From Akebia trifoliata (taxonomy: Eukaryota; Streptophyta; Magnoliopsida; Ranunculales; Lardizabalaceae), in NCBI GenBank assembly GCA_017979445.1, contig CM030705.1:9126679-9190678 (forward strand): a stretch of 64,000 bases of DNA, read 5' to 3'. This document shows, piece by piece, positions 48,413 to 60,655 of the stretch. The notes below the pieces were generated by a model, which worked only from the letters and a program-made list of their open reading frames with translations, had not been told where the DNA came from and made no database searches. Positions within the stretch are counted from its first letter, which is position 1, and each line of letters begins with the position of its first letter. The translations under genes were made by a program, and so were the position numbers.

Positions 48413-49149
48413 CAACTATCTTGACCTCCGTCTTTTTTGAGATTAATAGAAAATGACAAAAATAATCTTCTCTCTTACCACTAGCCGAAAACCTTTGAAT
48501 TTTCTTCCATCTTGTTGAATCCACAAACATGATGGGGTAACTCGAAGATGCAGAGCAAAAAATTTTAAGAATTCCAAAAATGCATTTTAAATTTGAGAGT
48601 TGATAGCAAACCTTTGATCAGGTATTATTATTTTAAAACCTAATCTAAAACCGTGGGGTTGAGATATCAATTGGCTCAACTAATATTAAATACCGCTATT
48701 TCATCTTCAAAGTTTTATCCCAACAAAAACTGTAATCAACACTAAACCATCTCGATCAAGACTTTTCCTCATTTATCGCATAGTTTGAGCGTGCACATTT
48801 TTTTCAACACGTTACTGTTGTTGTTATGACTCGTAGTTTTCCAACTCATTAATTTCAACATCATCGTCTCTACTATGCTCAAGCTATGAACATTATATCT
48901 TAGATTGCCCAGCATTTACCTCTACATCTAAGCAAAAAGATAAAAATTTACATCTATAAAAAGGATAGTTAGTCTTACAGTGTCACTTATCTATGCCAAA
49001 CCATCTCAACCTTTTATTTCATCCCTACTAAAGTTATCCTTTGAACTCCCATTTCTCTCACTCATGTTTCTTGATTACTGAACATTACGTCTCACTAACT
49101 GATCTTGTTGCTGTCTTTGCAATGACGTTTGTTCAAGAACCAGTCACTT
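48413..49149. other. 3' flank of the S28 peptidase gene
   Basis: No coding exon or repeat was recognised. It includes the 3'UTR of the minus-strand peptidase gene. Confidence 0.4.
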
Positions 49150-52100
49150 CTACATGCTGAAGGAGCCCAATTTCTCTTGATAATAGTCATTTATCCACCC
49201 TTCAATCAGCTTGATTTCTGAAGCCCTCTGCTCTATCAACCAATCAGGATCCTCATCCGTTGAAGCACGCAAATCTATGTGATGGGCACCTGGGGCAACA
49301 AACAAGAGCCTGTGTTACTTGTCAACTTCTGCTACAAACACATATAAATAGAAGATTTTAGAGAGTTGTATCCATGTATCAGAAGAAACATTGAAAATTA
49401 CAGACTTTAAACAACTAATGTACAAGTTGTGGGTGAAACATTCATTTTTGCAGCATTTCGGTATTGTAAACAAACAAAGAAAATAAGATGGTTTCTATGT
49501 TGAAAATGCTCATCAATCAGTATTTTTTTTTTCTTTTTTTTTAAGCTTATCGTGTATCCCCACCCTTCAGGTGAAACTAATCCCACGGTCACACACACTG
49601 CTCCCTCAGAAAGCCGCATATGCAACGGGTTCAGTCGAGGGTCAACCAGACCCTGGAGCATGGCACCAAGGAATTTATTGCTTCGTGGGGTTTCGAACAC
49701 TTCACTTACCCTTCCTAAGGGTAGCTTATCAAGGCTCTGCTTGCCACTAGGCCAACCCCTTGGGGTTTCATCAATCAGTATTTACCACAAAGAAACTATG
49801 GGATTAACAGTAGGGAAAGGGATTGCTTTAAATAAGATAAGTGGGTTCATCTAGTCTCATATCTACTGCTCATCCATGATTGGATGATTGTTAAACAGTT
49901 CAGATTGATGAACTATAGCTAAACAGGACCTGAATCAAATCAATAACTTGACGTGAACTTAACATGAATACAAGCTTAGCAAAAAAAAAAAAAAAACAAT
50001 GAATACAAGCTTAGCAAACTACAAATTTTGGAAACCAACCATAATGAACGAGGTTCAAAGTTAAGAACTGCAAATCACAAAGTTGAACCAGAATATAAAC
50101 AAACCAACAAATTGGTTAGAAAGTACAGATTTAACCACGTAGAGGCCCAAGTACAACTTATGGTGTCCCATGCTAAAATATGTTATTTTCAATATGGATA
50201 CAATAAAATATAAAAAAAAACACGTAATTTAGGAAGAATACTGTTATGAACATGGGCCAACTCAATGGCAGGTAATGAATGAGGAATCTACCAACTTATC
50301 GATGCATCTAAACTGAAAGCGAGATAGCTTTAACACTAAACTTGTATCCTAAGAGGGAGAAAGGATTCTTTTAACAGAAGATATGCAGAAGCAAAGGGAA
50401 AGAAGTCAGGTATTATTTCTGGAACAGTACCTTCTGCCGTAACAAGTGCAACAATGGTTTCTGATACATTCTGCAGAACACTGCACCAAAGAATAGCAAC
50501 ATTCATCAATCACCAGACAAGAAAATTTTGCTAACTTGGTTATAAAAATAAAAATAAAAATTGATAACTCATGTCAGATGGATGAGAGCTCACCCTCCAC
50601 CACTCCAAGGATCCAATAGCCCATTTGAGAATATAATGTTACTGCCAAATGTCTTCAAGGCAGTTCTAAAATCCTTTGTATATAAAAAGAAACAAAAGAT
50701 GTTTGAGAATCCAATTTTGGCATTATAGAAACATTCACATCTTAACAGTCTCCTCTAGATGCACTTAAAAATTAATCAGTACTTCTAACATGACGGAGAA
50801 GTGATCATGCCACTGTGAAATGCCATAAAGTTTTCATCCCATGTTTCAATTGTGCCAAATAAATCTAGCAAAAGCAGAACTTTCTTTCATTTGACCTTTG
50901 TTTCTAACCAATAATTTCCTCCAGCAATTAGAATGGAAATGAGTGGGAAAAACTACGCACCCACCCATTTAATCTGGCATAGCCGTAGACTAATGGTACA
51001 TAATAAATTTGGGGGTCCAACTCAAAACCAATTGGCAATGAGTGGAGATGCCCAGGAGCTTATAAAAAGAGAGGCAAGGCAATGAGTGTCCAATGTGGAA
51101 CTAAACTCAACACGCCCCTGCATGTGTGGGCCGGACCAAAGCATGTGGAGATATGAACTGGGTGACGTGGAGGAGAGAAAGGCCCGCTCTAATACCATGA
51201 TAAATTTGGGGATCAAAACCAATTGGCAATGAGTGGAGAGGCCCAGGAGCTTATAAGGAGAGAGACAAGGCAATGAGTGTTCAATGTGGGACTCTAAACT
51301 CAGCAGCACCCCTAAAAAAAAAATTATTAAAAATGCTTCCCCATCCATTTTCTTCAGAAAGCTTTCCACCTGTTATTTTTTTCTTTTTTCGAGAAGGAAA
51401 GTTGGGCTTAGCAAAAAAAGAGAGAAGGAAAGTTGGGAGCCTGGGATCAACCAGCAACCTCATGGTTGCGAAGATTCTTGTTTTCCTCTTTGCCAAACCA
51501 AAGCCTCTAAGGAGAAGGATGAACTATAACTATATGCTAATCTTGAGCTAGGATGTACAGAGGTATATACTAATCTGAGTATAAAATTAGGCCAAAACAG
51601 ATTAAAAAATCCAGTGTAACCTATTTATCATGAAAGCCATAAATCACAGATATTCACGGATCTTTTATTTCTATGAAAGACGTTTGTAAATCTATTGTGC
51701 AATGCTGTTCTTACATGCCCGCCAAATTCAGTGGTTACCCATCGTGGCCTTGGTTTGACACCAGAGTTTTTAAGACACTGCTCTTCGTAAGAAAAGTAAT
51801 CAAAATCATATGCTGGAAACATACTGTTGTATCTGCTACTTGACATTGGCATAACCATCTCAGTGCAAGCCTACAAATTGGACATGAAAAAAAAATGAAA
51901 AAGAATTCAATTATATATAATGTTTGAAAGAGGAATAATAATAGTACTCTTAACAGTGACAGACCTGCCAATCCCAACCACTCATTCCATGAGGATCGTC
52001 TCCCAGATCAAAGCAGTCAACATCTCCAGTATAGTTGTAATAGATGCTCACCCCTGCAAATATACGATCCAGAACACTAGTCCCTTCAGGATAACCATCA

Positions 52101-55100
52101 ATCTTTCTGCATACCTAGAAAAGAATAATAAATAACTATATAAGGAATGCTCTCATGCTTAGCCTGACAAGTAGACATGGTTCACATAATGATACATCAA
52201 GGGAATGATAGGGACCTAAAAATAAAGTGTATTAGACTATGAGGACATTAAACTACCAGCCTACCATGGTTTAAAGCATAGGAATGTATCGGCTGATACC
52301 GTATCGTTTTTTTCATTAACCGAAACTTTCATTTGATACGGTATTTAAAACCATGCAATCTACATCCAACTTCTACCATCCAAAAAAAAAAAATGCTAAA
52401 GGAGGCTTTCAATATATTTTATTATAACTAATTAATGAAAAAAATAAAATAAATAAGAAATGAAGACAAACTACATTTTCTATCAGAGTAGGTGCCCCCC
52501 ATAAGTCCATAGATGCTTAAAAAGTGTAACCCAAAGCTTAACTGACCTCTTTTATTGGGTAACCTGGCAAAGGCATCATAAAGGCGGAAGGATATGGGTA
52601 ATCCACCATTGCCAAATAACTATAAGCAGAGTCTAACCAGTCTGAAAGATCTTGAGTGCTTTCCAGACTCCTGGAATTTATGCCTGATCATTTCAGAATT
52701 GAGACAACAAAATGGAACAGACTACAACAAAATAAGAGAAACTAAAAACCATCAAGAAATTTAAATAATTAAATTCCTATTATACTAGAGCAGGACGACC
52801 ATGTGATCCAGCTTAACTTACTGGCATAATTTGAATTTTCTGGTCAGATTCACCAAGCCATCATCATTCTTCCCCTCAGCTTCTATTGAACCCCAGGACT
52901 TCTTTATAGTATTAAAACAACTAATACTTTCACGCTGCAATGATTAAAGAAGTGCAAAGCCCATAAGGCAGAATGTATAAACAAAAATAACATGACCAAG
53001 ATGCCAGAAAGTGAAACGAAGAGAGACAAACCTTGAAATCATTGGAGACGATGTCATAAAATGTTTCTGGGGGCACAATATTTTCAAATTGCAGTATGGG
53101 TGCCGAGGAAGCAAGTGCTCCAATGGAAATATGTGGATACTTTAACCTCATCCAAGCAGCCAACACTATATAACAAAGCATTAAAACTCAATCTAAGCTC
53201 ACAACTTAGAATCTAAACAGCCAAGATATCCAATTGTCCAAAAAACACAATCAATAAATTCAAGGAAGGACCATAATCTTACTTCCACCATAAGATCCAC
53301 CAAATAACACGACTGGGCAGGCCTCGGCGGACAAATTCTGTTTCAGGTCAGTAATCAAAACTGCGAAGTCAGCAATCGCTTGTTCAGCCGTGAGATAGGA
53401 TAATGACGCAGCATTCTCATATGCTTTATCCTTACTTCCATACGGCATGGACTCCCCATAGTACCGATGCTGCCAACAACCATAGTTACCAAGTCATGGT
53501 TAGGAAATAAGTCAGCAAGGAAAAAATTCGGTAAAATGAGGGAAAGTGGAGCTAAGGTTAGGACTGTGTAATTGTTCATGTAATTGTTCACACTACGTGT
53601 TTTTCTCATATTTTATCATTAAATTCCATATTAAACTGCAATTATAAATCTACAAACCTATTTTAATACCATTCATGCATCCATTAAAAGTAACCACAGG
53701 TCCACAACATATTCAAGGTTTATATTGTTAAAAATAGGAAAAGATTACAATCATGAGTTGAAATTAGGATTCATCAACCAATCAAATTCAATGTCATCCT
53801 CATTATCTAACACTTCATCATCTGTAAAATGATCACCATCATCTTCATCAAGGTTACCTTCTTTTACTAGTATATCATTCGTTTTTTCCAATTTAATCGT
53901 GACTTATTGGAAAAGTTACGATTTAATTGTGACTTTTCCAATAAGTCGCCGAATTTGGTGACTATGTTCTTAGACATTGAGACATGAGGCAAGGCGCTTG
54001 ATTGGCCCAATGCCTCGAGACGTAAGCCTCGGGGCATAAAGCATAAGCCTCACACGCATTATATTTTTAAATATATAATACAAGATATAAAATAACTAAT
54101 ATTAAACAATTTTGAAAAATTAGAATAGCAACCAAATATTCCCAATTATCAAATACACAAATGAATTCTAAGTATTAATCCATTACAATAAATAATAATA
54201 TACATAATTATTTTATGTTTATGGTAAAAATATAACTAAATGGCTTTTAAATAACTTTTTTTCTATAATATTAAATACTACCAAAAATTATTTATAAATC
54301 AAATCAACTCAACCATTTTCTTTGCATGCAACAAAGAAATAGTAGCAAAGATGAAATTTATAAGATTTTGCTTAATTAATAAACGAAGAAGTAAAGAAGA
54401 AAAAAGAGATGAAAATATTTATTTAAAAAGAAAGAAAATAAATAGAAAAATAAATGTGAGGCATATGCCTTTTGCAAGCCTTATGGTTTGAGGCATAAGC
54501 TTTAGCTGCTTTTATGTTCCAACCTTACGCCTCAGAGCATTTTTATTAAGCCTCAGTGCGAGGCATGCCTCAAGGCGTAAGTATCATATGCCTCTAAAAA
54601 CATATCGCCGGAAACCAATGACAACAAAAAATAAATTTTCAAGAAACAACAATTCCCAATTATATTCCATTTTACATCAGTAACATCCCAACAAATTCTA
54701 ATCAAGTTTTCAATCCTTAAGATTGCTCATCGATATTCTTGAAATAAGAATTTGGCAGATTGAAACATAGCAGAATAATTCTGGAATAAACATAAACTCT
54801 CAATTAATCCAAATAAATTCTGATCAATCTTTTCTTTTAAATAAATCTTGCTTGCTTAACCAATTTTATATTTTTATTTTAAAAAAATAACGTTTAATCA
54901 CTCAATCAAGATTCCTATAAGAAGAACCACTCATTGATACTCTTATAAGTACAAATTCAGCTAATTGAAACACAGTAGAATAATTCACGGAAACGAAACC
55001 CTAAAAAATTGAGAGAGAGTATATGAACAGATACAGAATTGGAGCTCTAATTACTTCGGGGAAGATAACTAAGGCACCAAAGCGAGGTGCGATCTCCCAA

Positions 55101-55444
55101 ACGAAGCCAGTATTGGTGGCAAACCATTCGATGTCGCCTTCGTTGCCACAGTAGAAGAAAATAGGGCCCAATCGATTAGGGCCGAGCCAATGATCCGTGT
55201 TGATGAGGTAGCGTTGTTGGAAGGCTGGGAGATCAGAGAAGCTGAAATGATCGAGAGTTTGTGTGAAATATCGGGTATCATATCGTAACGGTTTCTGGGA
55301 TTCGAGTTTGTTGAGCTCTGCAAATTTTCCAAGAAAACGAGGAGTTGATTTGAAGGGTTGAGGGACTGTGATTGGTGTTACCACTGATATAGATAAGGAA
55401 AAGAAGAAGAGTGAAAGTTGTCTGATATTCATCATTCTCGGCAT
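49150..55444 (-). CDS. Serine carboxypeptidase S28 family (lysosomal Pro-X carboxypeptidase-like)
   Basis: Ten exons join in frame: 55444-55055, 53469-53283, 53165-53032, 52934-52822, 52670-52547, 52114-51965, 51870-51715, 50673-50594, 50480-50431 and 49289-49150. They encode 507 residues, the usual plant length, with a TAG stop. The enzyme cleaves C-terminal residues after proline and is expected in the vacuole or apoplast. An N-terminal hydrophobic signal ([15 protein letters not shown]) is followed by [11 protein letters not shown] and [14 protein letters not shown]. Next come FPEHRYYGES, the nucleophile serine in FGGSYGGML, and [16 protein letters not shown]. The aspartate lies in [12 protein letters not shown] and the histidine in AHHIDLR, so the triad is complete. 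The introns carry a SINE (intron 9), a TRIM (intron 7), a small inverted repeat (intron 5) and a larger repeat (intron 1). Confidence 0.95.
49526..49767 (-). mobile_element. tRNA-derived SINE with 16-bp target duplication, in S28 intron 9
   Basis: Perfect repeats TCATCAATCAGTATTT lie at 49510-49525 and 49768-49783. Read on the minus strand, the body starts with a tRNA-like head. The A box is TGGCCTAGTGGCAAG (49754-49740) and the B box is GTGTTCGAAACCCC (49700-49687). The body ends in an A-rich tail. The 3' body (CTCCAGGGTCTGGTTGACCC) is not from tRNA. Confidence 0.9.
51001..51305 (-). mobile_element. TRIM (miniature LTR retrotransposon), in S28 intron 7
   Basis: LTR-like direct repeats lie at 51305-51198 (108 bp) and 51112-51001 (112 bp). 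They begin TGCTGAGTTTAG or TGTTGAGTTTAG and end AAATTTAT(C/T)A. TGGTATTAGAGC at 51197-51186 directly abuts the first repeat and matches a Met-tRNA primer site. The interior is only 85 bp with no coding capacity. I found no clear target duplication. A relative lies at 60656-61143. Confidence 0.82.
52263..52358. repeat. Small inverted-repeat element in S28 intron 5
   Basis: CATGGTTTAAA at the left and TTTAAAACCATG at the right are inverted. Inside, GATACCGTATCG and GATACGGTAT repeat. It is consistent with a MITE of about 95 bp. No target duplication was recognised. Confidence 0.45.
53970..54600. mobile_element. GAGGC/GCCTC-rich inverted repeat element in S28 intron 1
   Basis: Both ends are crowded with GCCTC and GAGGC words (GACATGAGGCAAGGCGC at the left, CGAGGCATGCCTCAAGGCGT at the right) around an AT-rich centre. 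The ends are partly complementary, so this may be a decayed foldback transposon. The limits are approximate. Confidence 0.45.
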
Positions 55445-55602
55445 TGAGGAGGAAAGGGAAAGTGGGCGAACACTAGAATTTCTAGTGGCAAATCTTTTTT
55501 TATTTATTTATTGAAATCTCTACTTGCCTACTTGGACATTGACGAAATTAGCTTTATGAGTAGCGTCATGTGTGATGTGTCTAGGGATCCCGAACCTCTA
55601 TG

Positions 55603-55920
55603 TAGATATATATGGATTAAAATTTTTGAAATGGGCTGATTTTTTGTAAGTTGAATTAGAGATCATCCTCACAAAATACCAGTCAATTTCAAAACTTTTA
55701 ATTCCATCAAAAGTGATTTATAAAAATTGAACGATCCACAATTTTTCAACATATAAATTGAGATTGGGAGTTTCAGAATAAATTGATTTTTGATGAAGAT
55801 GATCTCTTCATCATAGAGATCATCCTCACAAAAAATCAGTCATGTCCGAAACTTCTAATCCCTATTTAAAAAAATATTTGACACAATGTTCAACTCTCTT
55901 TAAGGCCTTCGAATACTTTC

Positions 55921-55953
<33 letters not shown>
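55603..55953. mobile_element. Palindromic MITE next to (TA)n, copy E
   Basis: Diverged arms of the family (AAATGGGCTGATTTTTTGT, GATGATCTCTTCATCATAGA) are present. The terminal CTCTTTAAGGCCTTCGAA runs directly into (TA)15 at 55923-55953. Confidence 0.7.
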
Positions 55954-55955
<2 letters not shown>

Positions 55956-56052
55956 AAAGTGAATATTAGATACGATTTGTGCCCAACACTCCAATGTTGG
56001 ACATTACATAGTAACGAATATAATGAAAAACAAAATTGGACCTCATTGATTA

Positions 56053-56575
56053 GGGTTCTTGTTAACATGTGCTCTTAAGCACACGTTAAACTGCAATAAG
56101 TACACTTTGAAAATTGAATTTCCTATCAAAAATACCCCCAAAAAGTTTTATTTTAGACTAATGATAAATCCACACGATAAAATATATACACAGTGTGTAC
56201 GTAGTTGATGGGGCAAGGGCATAGAACTGTTGACCTTTTTTTTACTTGTTTATTGCGAAGAAAAAGATCTACGGTTTTGTGCTCTTACCACGCTAGTCAC
56301 TACTTTTTTATCCGTGTTGATTTATCACAAGTCTTTGTTTTATCAAAAGAGTCTCCAAGAGTGACCTCAAGATTGTATTTGAAATCGTTCTTTCATGTAT
56401 AGATGTTTATCACTTGTATCTTGATGAAAAATATCTATCATTCCTGTGCACTTCCACTCAAGAAAGTGCAATATGAGGTACAATCTTGATGTCACTACAT
56501 CATTATTCTTCTAAAACATACCCTCAAAAGCTTATTTTCAATGTGTATTTAATGCAATATAATGTGTGCATTAAA
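56053..56575. mobile_element. Nested inverted repeat, partial relative of 62472-62642
   Basis: GTTAACATGTGCTC and ACACGTTAAACTGCAATAAG at the left match the arms at 62.5 kb. A weaker inverted match occurs near 56535-56575. Foldback cores (about 56236-56285 and 56351-56513) sit inside, suggesting nested insertion. Confidence 0.35.
56351..56513. mobile_element. Foldback element with conserved core, copy 8
   Basis: The arms GAGTGACCTCAAGATTG and CAATCTTGATGTCACT are inverted. The core contains TTGTATCTTGATGAAAA, identical to part of copy 4. Confidence 0.65.
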
Positions 56576-56846
56576 TGCCGGTGAATTCCACTTTGAAGTG
56601 GGTAATAGGTTTCAAAATTTTGAAGAAACCCTCCTCATTATAAGATACATGGCATTTCAACATTTTCATCAAAATTTGGAATACCTCTTTAGAAATGCCA
56701 TGTGTAAATCAATGGAGAAAGTTGCTTTAGAATTTGAAGTTGCCTCCCACTTCAAAAAATTTTCCCCCCTAGAGCACATGTTAATAAAATCCCATTCGGT
56801 GAAATGCGAAGAGATACTTTTTTTTGTTAAAGAGCTTCTACTGCCG

Positions 56847-56935
56847 CATCAACTTTTATTAAGAGCATCCCAAGATATATGGGAAATTTTTGTTGATTTC
56901 ATACCAATTGGGGTGCTCTTTGCAAAAGTTGATGT
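56847..56935. mobile_element. 89-bp MITE
   Basis: CATCAACTTTTATTAAGAGC at the left is inverted to GCTCTTTGCAAAAGTTGATG at the right, with inner CATCCCAA and TTGGGGTG. No target duplication was identified. Confidence 0.6.
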
Positions 56936-56971
56936 GACAATAGTATTTTTAAAGGAAGACTGACACAAGAT

Positions 56972-57107
56972 GACGGGCGGATTTAGAGAGGGGGGGGGCA
57001 CTTGCCTCACAACTTTTTTTTTTTTTTTTTTTTCAATCTTACTGATCCCCACAAATTTTTCTACTATTAGTTGCCCTCACATGGGCAAAATTTTGACTCC
57101 ACCCCTG
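56972..57107. mobile_element. hAT-type MITE, copy 3
   Basis: The left GACGGGCGGATTTAGAG and the right TTTTGACTCCACCCCTG match the family ends. A poly-T tract lies inside. No matching 8-bp flanks were found, so an end may be altered. Confidence 0.5.
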
Positions 57108-57700
57108 CTCGTTGCCCCCGTATGTTTTCAAAACATAATACCCCACTTAAAACAAAATACATAATGGATCTATTCGGTAGTTCTAAACGAATCCATTCAT
57201 ACCTAATGATCCAGTTGTCGATCATAACCTCTTATCCATTTGGGTGCAATTTGAGAAAATTGGGGATGAGAGGGCAACGGGTGTGAACCTTTTAGGAAAT
57301 ATATAGTTTCTTTGGAGATAATGGATGCACTTCTAAGAAATATTTTAGTCATTATGTAAATAAATAAGAGCCTTATTTTTAACATCTCAAGATGATGAAA
57401 ACTTTGTTTCACAAGAGCAACAGGTGTTGGGAAAACTTCATCATTCAATGGAAAAACATGTGTCAACATCAACTTCACATAACCGAGCGATAAAAATCTG
57501 TGATTTTTTTAAAAATAAATCACGAATAAATCAAGATTTTGATAACTATTGATTAAATCACGATTTTTTCAAAAAATTATGAAATTTTTGTAAAAAATTT
57601 AGATTTTTAAAAAAATCATGATATAGTCCCAATTTTTATATATAAAAAAACTGGATCGTATTTTGTTTTTAGTATTTTTTTAAGTATTATTTTTTATTCA

Positions 57701-57760
<60 letters not shown>

Positions 57761-58654
57761 CATTATTTATATTTAAAATAATTATTTTAATTTGTTAATT
57801 TATCCAATGTTTTCTTATTTTTGTTGAATTTTTTTGAAGCTTTCTCTCGTCAAATTATTCTCAAACCCCGACTTTGTCACTATGCTCATAATCATGTTTT
57901 GTTCCTAAAAGCTGCTTATATACATATTTTGAAAAATTGTGGATTACTTTGCTAGAATAACACTCTCAATAACAAAATCCATTTTCAAAAACCCTATTGT
58001 AAGATTTGAGATGGAAGCTTCCACTAAAGCCCAAGCCCTTGAAACAAGAAATCAAATCTTAGTTTGTCTTGAAGGGGTAGATAAATAAAATAAGAGACAA
58101 AAAAAGAAACTCGTTGGACTCGCATGGATTGCCATTTTTGCAAAATAACACCACAGACCCCTCATGGCCCATAACAGATTTAAAATAAATAAATAAAAAA
58201 TACTATTTTAGGCCTAATTCAAAGCTTTGAAAATGGATGGTCACCGAAGTCCCAAATTTAAATTTAAAATTAACTTCTTTTAATCTTTTTAATGTTCTTA
58301 AACTTTTGTGCTCTATTTATATCCTTATGGTGTCCTATCATGTTTTTGCATGCCTAGACGACTCACTCAAATTCCTTGAATCCTTTGATTTGGTGTTGAT
58401 CCTCAATATGGTATTTATTAGAGTAGACCATAGGTCTTGATATTCACCCAAAACAAGATGAGAAATTGGGTTTGAAAATCATGCATGGCTCAAAATGTGG
58501 ATTATATATAAAAATTCTAATTAAAAATGACCTCAAGCATGGAAAGTACAATATTTGGAACATGGTTAATAAAATTCAACGACTGAGTAATCTGAAAGAT
58601 GAAACTCCTGTTAAGTGTCGATTCAGAATCTCATGAACAAAACGATGGTGGGGC
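57108..58654. other. Gene-free AT-rich DNA
   Basis: A (TA)n tract of about 50 bp lies at 57709-57758. There is no gene. Confidence 0.45.
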
Positions 58655-58770
58655 AAGTGTTAGCTAACTTAGTCATTGGTAAAGTCTTTAGGTGATGATA
58701 TCGTAGACCTGGGTTTGATTTTTGTCAACAATAAGTTAATGATCTAGTTAAAAGTAATTTTAAAAAAATT
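58655..58770 (+). mobile_element. Diverged SINE, same family as 19995-20121
   Basis: TTGGTAAAGTCTTTAGGTGA follows an A-box-like GTTAGCTAAC, then GGGTTTGATTTTTGTC stands in the B-box position. The body aligns without large gaps to the copy at 20 kb, and an A-rich tail follows. Confidence 0.55.
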
Positions 58771-60655
58771 AAAGTAAAAAAAAGGGCAAAAAAGAAGAAG
58801 GAAAGTTATAGCAGGCACAATTTCTAATATAGTTCATGCATCTACAACATGATTGGATAGATCGTGATGTTTCGCTGACACAAAATCAACATGCGGGGAA
58901 GGCTATGCATGAAGCTTCAAAGTAAGAATTTTTTAGAGTGATACGAACATAACATCATACTTTAAAATTAGGTAAATGAATGCCTATAGAGAAGCATCAA
59001 ACGAAGATAACGGTGACAAGGGTATGCATCTAATTCAAACTAAAAGGATTAAAAATATAAAAATCTACGGTACCAAAATTGTCACTAACTTGATAATTGA
59101 AGTGAATTCAAATGATCCCAAAGTCGAGGAAAGAAGTAAGAATCATCATCAATGGGCCGAGTTTTGGCATGATTCGGTCGGCCATGGAATGGGTTTGGGT
59201 TTTGAATGTAGGCCCATTGGGCAGCCCAACCTGCTATTCTATATTAAAATATATTACATAATAAATTTTTTATAAATTAATAATGATGCCCATAAAATAT
59301 TATTGTATAGAATGCAATTAATTTTGTCAAATCTGATAACAAGATATTATTTTGATCAATATAGAGTTATTTAGTATGCTTTCGATACAATAAAAAAATG
59401 GGTTTGGTCCAGTCTGACCCGAATATAGGTGGACCGGGTTGGATAAGATTTTATTTCTTAAGCCCGACCCAATATTTAGATGGATTGGGTTCGGGTCAAG
59501 ATTTTAGTCTCTAAAAGCTTGGTCCGGGCTGACTCATTTGACCCATCTATTAGAGTACCGACATGAACAAAATCAGCTTGATCGACAACTTATATCAATA
59601 GGATTCAAGCACTTTCATTCGATTTTTTATCCTCTTTGTGTGTGTGTGTGTGTGTGTTTAAACGGACCAAATATCGGATAGAAAAAATCAATCAGGCAGA
59701 TTTTTAATGCGTTAGTCTTCCATAGGTGGGTCAAACATTCATAATCCCAATTCCCAATCATTATATCACCTGACAAGCTGTTAATGCGCAATTACGAGTA
59801 AAAGTTTGTGAAATCCTTTCCTTATTAACCTAAGTAAGATTTTGAGCCTCATTTTGCTCAAATGAATTACTATATCAGAAATCCAACACCATAGCACTCT
59901 AAGTTTCATCCAAAAACTCAAAATCAAAAAGAAAAAATTCAAAAGTTCTTTTGAATTAGATCACAGGTTTTGAAAATGGATAACTGCCGAACTTCCACAT
60001 AACTCTCAAACTAAAAAATGAAATTCAATAGTGAAAAATATATATATATATATATATAATTTTTGTTTTTAAATTTTCAAAGAATTTCGTCTTCTACAAC
60101 CTTGAAGCATTAGATCTTGTTTTTGGATGCCAAGAGATGAGCCAAGGACCTTAGGGAGGGTGAAATCCTTACTAACTTAGCGGGGGACTCTAAAAGATTT
60201 GGGCTAGTCCTTTGGAAGATTTATAGATCAATAACAAAAGCATGAAAATATCAAAAAGCATTAAATAACTTAAATAGCCCCATCTTAAAATAAGCAAAAA
60301 GTATTTGATTTTTCTCCTTATAACCCATCAATCTTTAATTTCCAAGGTAAAATTTCTTCTAGTACATACTCTTCAAGCTCAAGATTCTATTTCCTTTCGA
60401 TTTCTGAGATGGTTGAAAATCATGAACTTTTTTATAAGAAAAAATCAAGGGTTTTTGCCAAGAGATTGGAGAGGATGGATAAAAGGAATTGCCAAATAAT
60501 TTTTTTTTTTAAATATTGTCAAAATATGATTGAAGATGGAATTTTAAGAAAAAAGTCAATGTTTTTCTACTAAGGATTGAGAGAAATGAAGAGAAGAGAA
60601 AATAAATGAGTTTCTCTCCATTTCTCTTGTTTGGATTGTTAAGTGGGGAGAGAAG
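58771..60655. other. Gene-free DNA
   Basis: A (TG)n tract lies at about 59637-59657 and a (TA)n tract near 60040. GGGTTGGGTCC-type blocks occur at 59400-59550. Confidence 0.4.

Noticed and set aside
56562..56963. Plus-strand open frame of 133 codons
   Set aside because: It runs through a MITE (56847-56935) and other inverted words; no family likeness and no splice context.
18520..59550. Blocks rich in GGGCTTGGGCC / GGGTTGGGTCC (18.5, 19.4, 19.7, 45.5 and 59.4 kb) as one transposon family
   Set aside because: They share base composition and short words, but I could not align a common unit or find shared ends.
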